A DNA stretch of 8,113 nucleotides from Microcaldota archaeon (GTDB taxonomy: Archaea; Micrarchaeota; Micrarchaeia; Norongarragalinales; UBA8480). Made by a program: the position numbers and the translations under genes. Position 1 is the first letter of the stretch, and each line of letters starts with the position of its first letter. The DNA lies in NCBI GenBank assembly GCA_023247085.1, contig JAHFHC010000033.1, positions 1-8,113 on the forward strand, in the 5' to 3' direction. Of the stretch, positions 7,288 through 8,113 are shown piece by piece. The notes beneath the pieces are model-generated. The model saw only the letters and a program-made list of their open reading frames with translations. It made no database searches and had not been told where the DNA came from.

Positions 7288-7295
7288 GTATAAAC
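7288..7295 (+). promoter_or_regulatory. Probable TATA box of the glutaredoxin gene
   Basis: GTATAAAC lies 26 bases before the ATG at 7322. The T-rich block at 7251-7260 (TATTTTTATT) is an alternative that would keep the GAGGT motif at 7305 in the mRNA leader. Confidence 0.4.
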
Positions 7296-7304
7296 TAGTC
7301 AAGC

Positions 7305-7309
7305 GAGGT
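7305..7309 (+). promoter_or_regulatory. Possible ribosome binding site of the glutaredoxin gene
   Basis: GAGGT is 12 bases before the ATG at 7322, a rather long spacing. It is usable only if transcription starts upstream of it, which the box at 7251-7260 would allow and the box at 7288-7295 would not. Confidence 0.4.
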
Positions 7310-7321
7310 TGATTTCTAAAA

Positions 7322-7573
7322 ATGGTTTCAAAAGCAATTCCAAAAGTAACTGTGTACTCTACTCCCACTTGTCCATATTGTCACATGGCAAAGGATTTTT
7401 TCAAAAAACATGAAGTAAGGTTTAGTGACTACGACGTCAGCGCAAATGTGCCTAAAGCAGAGGAAATGGTGAAGAAAAGCGGCCAAATGGGCGTGCCTGT
7501 AATTGACATTGATGGAAAAATCATTGTCGGCTACGACGTACCCGCAATTAAAAAAGCTCTCGGAATGAACTAA
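7322..7573 (+). CDS. Glutaredoxin-like thiol-disulfide oxidoreductase (CPYC)
   Basis: This 83-residue protein is a minimal thioredoxin-fold glutaredoxin of the NrdH/YruB-like size class. The first strand VTVYST (9-14) leads into the redox motif CPYC (17-20). The cis-proline block GVPVID (57-62) and the closing DGKIIVGYD (64-72) complete the active-site face. Such proteins reduce protein disulfides or mixed disulfides in the cytosol, with electrons from glutathione, another low-molecular-weight thiol or thioredoxin reductase; the partner cannot be told from sequence. It appears to be a single-gene unit bounded by poly-T tracts. The ATG at 7322 fits because the fold starts only eight residues in. 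Confidence 0.92.
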   Translation: MVSKAIPKVTVYSTPTCPYCHMAKDFFKKHEVRFSDYDVSANVPKAEEMVKKSGQMGVPVIDIDGKIIVGYDVPAIKKALGMN

Positions 7574-7579
7574 AAACAC

Positions 7580-7618
7580 TTTTCTTTTAATATTTCTTCT
7601 TATTTTCTTTACTTTTTC
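7580..7618 (+). terminator. Poly-T terminator after the glutaredoxin gene
   Basis: A strongly T-rich stretch with several runs of four or five T starts seven bases after the stop codon (7571-7573), a standard archaeal stop signal. Confidence 0.6.
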
Positions 7619-7726
7619 AATAAAATAGCTTAATCTAATTATTACAGAATGAGAAAATTTATGGAAAATATTTAAAAAGTAAAAAAGAATAGATCAAAAC
7701 GCGGGTTGAGAAAAAATTGCGGTATC

Positions 7727-7760
7727 AAAAATATACGCGTTTGTTTCCGTATGTGTTTTT
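7727..7760. terminator. Bidirectional hairpin/oligo-T terminator
   Basis: ATATACG (7731-7737) pairs with CGTATGT (7748-7754) around a ten-base loop: seven pairs with one wobble on the plus strand, five solid pairs on the minus strand. T runs follow on each strand: TTTTT at 7756-7760 on plus, and the complement of AAAAA at 7727-7731 on minus. On the minus strand it lies just past the stop codon of the microprotein candidate. Confidence 0.4.
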
Positions 7761-7762
7761 AA

Positions 7763-7816
7763 TTATCGTTTTTTCTTTGCTTTTGCCTTTCCTTTGCCCT
7801 TTTTCTTTGCTGCCAA
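7763..7816 (-). CDS. Candidate 17-residue lysine-rich microprotein
   Basis: A minus-strand TTG-initiated frame reads MAAKKKGKGKAKAKKKR and then TAA; ten of 17 residues are Lys or Arg, the rest Ala, Gly and the initiator. GAGGTGA, a near-perfect archaeal ribosome binding site, ends five bases before the TTG, the best site in this window. The two alternative frames through the tract lack a start codon before their upstream stops. A GTG at 7825-7823 is in frame but lies inside the ribosome binding site. A weak upstream box and a downstream hairpin/T-run suggest a discrete unit. Function is unknown: such a peptide would be expected to bind nucleic acid or acidic surfaces. It does not resemble ribosomal protein eL41, which is Arg/Trp/Met-rich. 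Chance coding in a purine-rich tract is possible. Confidence 0.45.
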   Translation of the reverse strand: MAAKKKGKGKAKAKKKR

Positions 7817-7821
7817 TTTAT

Positions 7822-7828
7822 TCACCTC
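7822..7828 (-). promoter_or_regulatory. Ribosome binding site of the microprotein candidate
   Basis: Minus-strand GAGGTGA matches the archaeal anti-16S consensus and leaves five bases to the TTG at 7816. It is the main evidence that the tiny frame is translated. Confidence 0.5.
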
Positions 7829-7861
7829 GTTTTAAAACGATAATATCAGAATGCATCAATA

Positions 7862-7869
7862 GAATAAAA
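7862..7869 (-). promoter_or_regulatory. Possible TATA-like box of the microprotein candidate
   Basis: Minus-strand TTTTATTC would place transcription start near 7840, within the right arm of the inverted repeat, giving a leader of about 25 bases that includes the ribosome binding site. The match to the archaeal TATA consensus is modest. Confidence 0.25.
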
Positions 7870-7879
7870 GGCTATGCGT

Positions 7880-7894
7880 AAAAAATGCAAAAAA
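7880..7894 (-). terminator. Oligo-T terminator after the dehydrogenase gene
   Basis: Two runs of six A on the plus strand (7880-7885 and 7889-7894) read as T6 runs on the minus strand, 53-67 bases past the dehydrogenase stop. Confidence 0.4.
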
Positions 7895-7946
7895 TTGCAA
7901 ATGTTCTTAGCTTTTTTTCTTCAATCTTTTTTTATGTGCATGTAAT

Positions 7947-8113
7947 TTATATTTTTACAGGAGTAATAGGTGGTTTTCCATCCTTAACCGCGAGGATATT
8001 ATCAATTGCCAGTTTCGTCATTGCTGTACGCGCTTCAATTGTTGCGCTGGCAATATGCGGCGTAAGTACAATGTTAGAAAGTTCTAAAAGCATAGGCGTT
8101 AATGCCGGTTCAA
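7947..8113 (-). CDS. D-isomer-specific 2-hydroxyacid dehydrogenase (glyoxylate/hydroxypyruvate reductase-like), C-terminal 54 residues
   Basis: The frame enters from beyond the window and ends with TAA at 7949-7947; 54 residues are visible of an expected 310-330. The stretch begins with the acidic/proline turn EPAL, then strand NIVLTPHIASAT, in which the His of TPHI is the family's catalytic acid/base. The helix EARTAMTKLAIDNILAV and a short GKPP tail follow, as in glyoxylate and hydroxypyruvate reductases. Such enzymes interconvert 2-oxo and D-2-hydroxy acids with NAD(P)H in the cytosol. The nucleotide-binding domain and the catalytic Arg and Glu lie outside, so substrate and cofactor cannot be judged. 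The gene converges on the glutaredoxin gene. Confidence 0.9.
   Translation of the reverse strand, partial: EPALTPMLLELSNIVLTPHIASATIEARTAMTKLAIDNILAVKDGKPPITPVKI

Larger units (their letters stand above)
7762..7844. repeat. 11-bp perfect inverted repeat enclosing the microprotein candidate
   Basis: ATTATCGTTTT (7762-7772) and AAAACGATAAT (7834-7844) are exact reverse complements, 61 bases apart. The right arm overlaps a 12-bp perfect palindrome CGTTTTAAAACG (7828-7839). On the minus strand one arm lies in the leader just before the ribosome binding site and the other covers the last codons and stop, so the two could pair in the transcript. Confidence 0.5.
7574..7946. other. Sparse intergenic stretch between glutaredoxin and dehydrogenase genes
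   Basis: No long reading frame with family similarity is visible. It holds, in order, a poly-T terminator for the glutaredoxin gene, a plus-strand TATA-like box ATATTTAAAA (7668-7677) with no clear product, a hairpin with T runs on both sides, the candidate minus-strand microprotein gene with its flanking inverted repeat, and two minus-strand T runs after the dehydrogenase gene. No tRNA or rRNA pattern was found. Confidence 0.6.

Noticed and set aside
7763-7816. Microprotein as ribosomal protein eL41
   Set aside because: eL41 is about 25-37 residues and rich in Arg, Trp and Met; this frame is Lys/Ala/Gly only, with a single Arg.
7880-7898. Repeated TGCAA/A-run units as the beginning of a CRISPR or other array
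   Set aside because: Only two short copies, no spacer-repeat regularity; they are better explained as minus-strand T-run termination signals.

Overview
The window looks archaeal. AT-rich TATA-like boxes lie 20-35 bases before several start codons, and some genes appear leaderless or nearly so. Others carry GAGGTGA-type ribosome binding sites, and oligo-T tracts follow stop codons. There is a geranylgeranyl-reductase family flavoprotein and a large double-anchored surface protein rich in N-x-S/T sequons. An AT-rich DPANN-type archaeon would fit, but no marker gene here fixes the lineage.

Layout. Positions 1-2583 hold a same-strand, tightly packed cluster of three genes: the 3' part of a citryl-CoA synthetase/ATP-citrate lyase beta subunit (ATP-grasp plus CoA-ligase), an overlapping alpha subunit carrying the phospho-histidine, and a short citrate-synthase-like citryl-CoA lyase. 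Their order equals the domain order of single-chain animal ATP-citrate lyase, so they are best read as a split ATP-citrate lyase making acetyl-CoA and oxaloacetate from citrate and CoA. Positions 2635-5829 encode a 1064-residue surface protein: N-terminal membrane segment, probable beta-propeller, three PKD-like domains, a six-cysteine module, a Ser/Gly/Thr stalk, a C-terminal membrane helix and a short acidic tail. Positions 5949-7190 encode the flavoprotein reductase, starting at TTG. Positions 7322-7573 encode a CPYC glutaredoxin. The last 540 bases are sparse but not empty. On the minus strand they hold the C-terminal end of a D-2-hydroxyacid dehydrogenase (7947-8113) and, downstream of it, a candidate 17-residue lysine-rich microprotein gene (7763-7816) with a near-consensus ribosome binding site, a flanking inverted repeat and a hairpin/oligo-T terminator.

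How the genes may work together. Acetyl-CoA from citrate cleavage can feed the mevalonate route to archaeal isoprenoid lipids, whose double bonds are reduced by enzymes of the geranylgeranyl-reductase family. The genes are separate transcription units, so this link is inferred from pathway knowledge only. The most notable points are the split ATP-citrate lyase, its beta subunit's apparent loss of both usual ATP-grasp metal ligands, and the microprotein locus.
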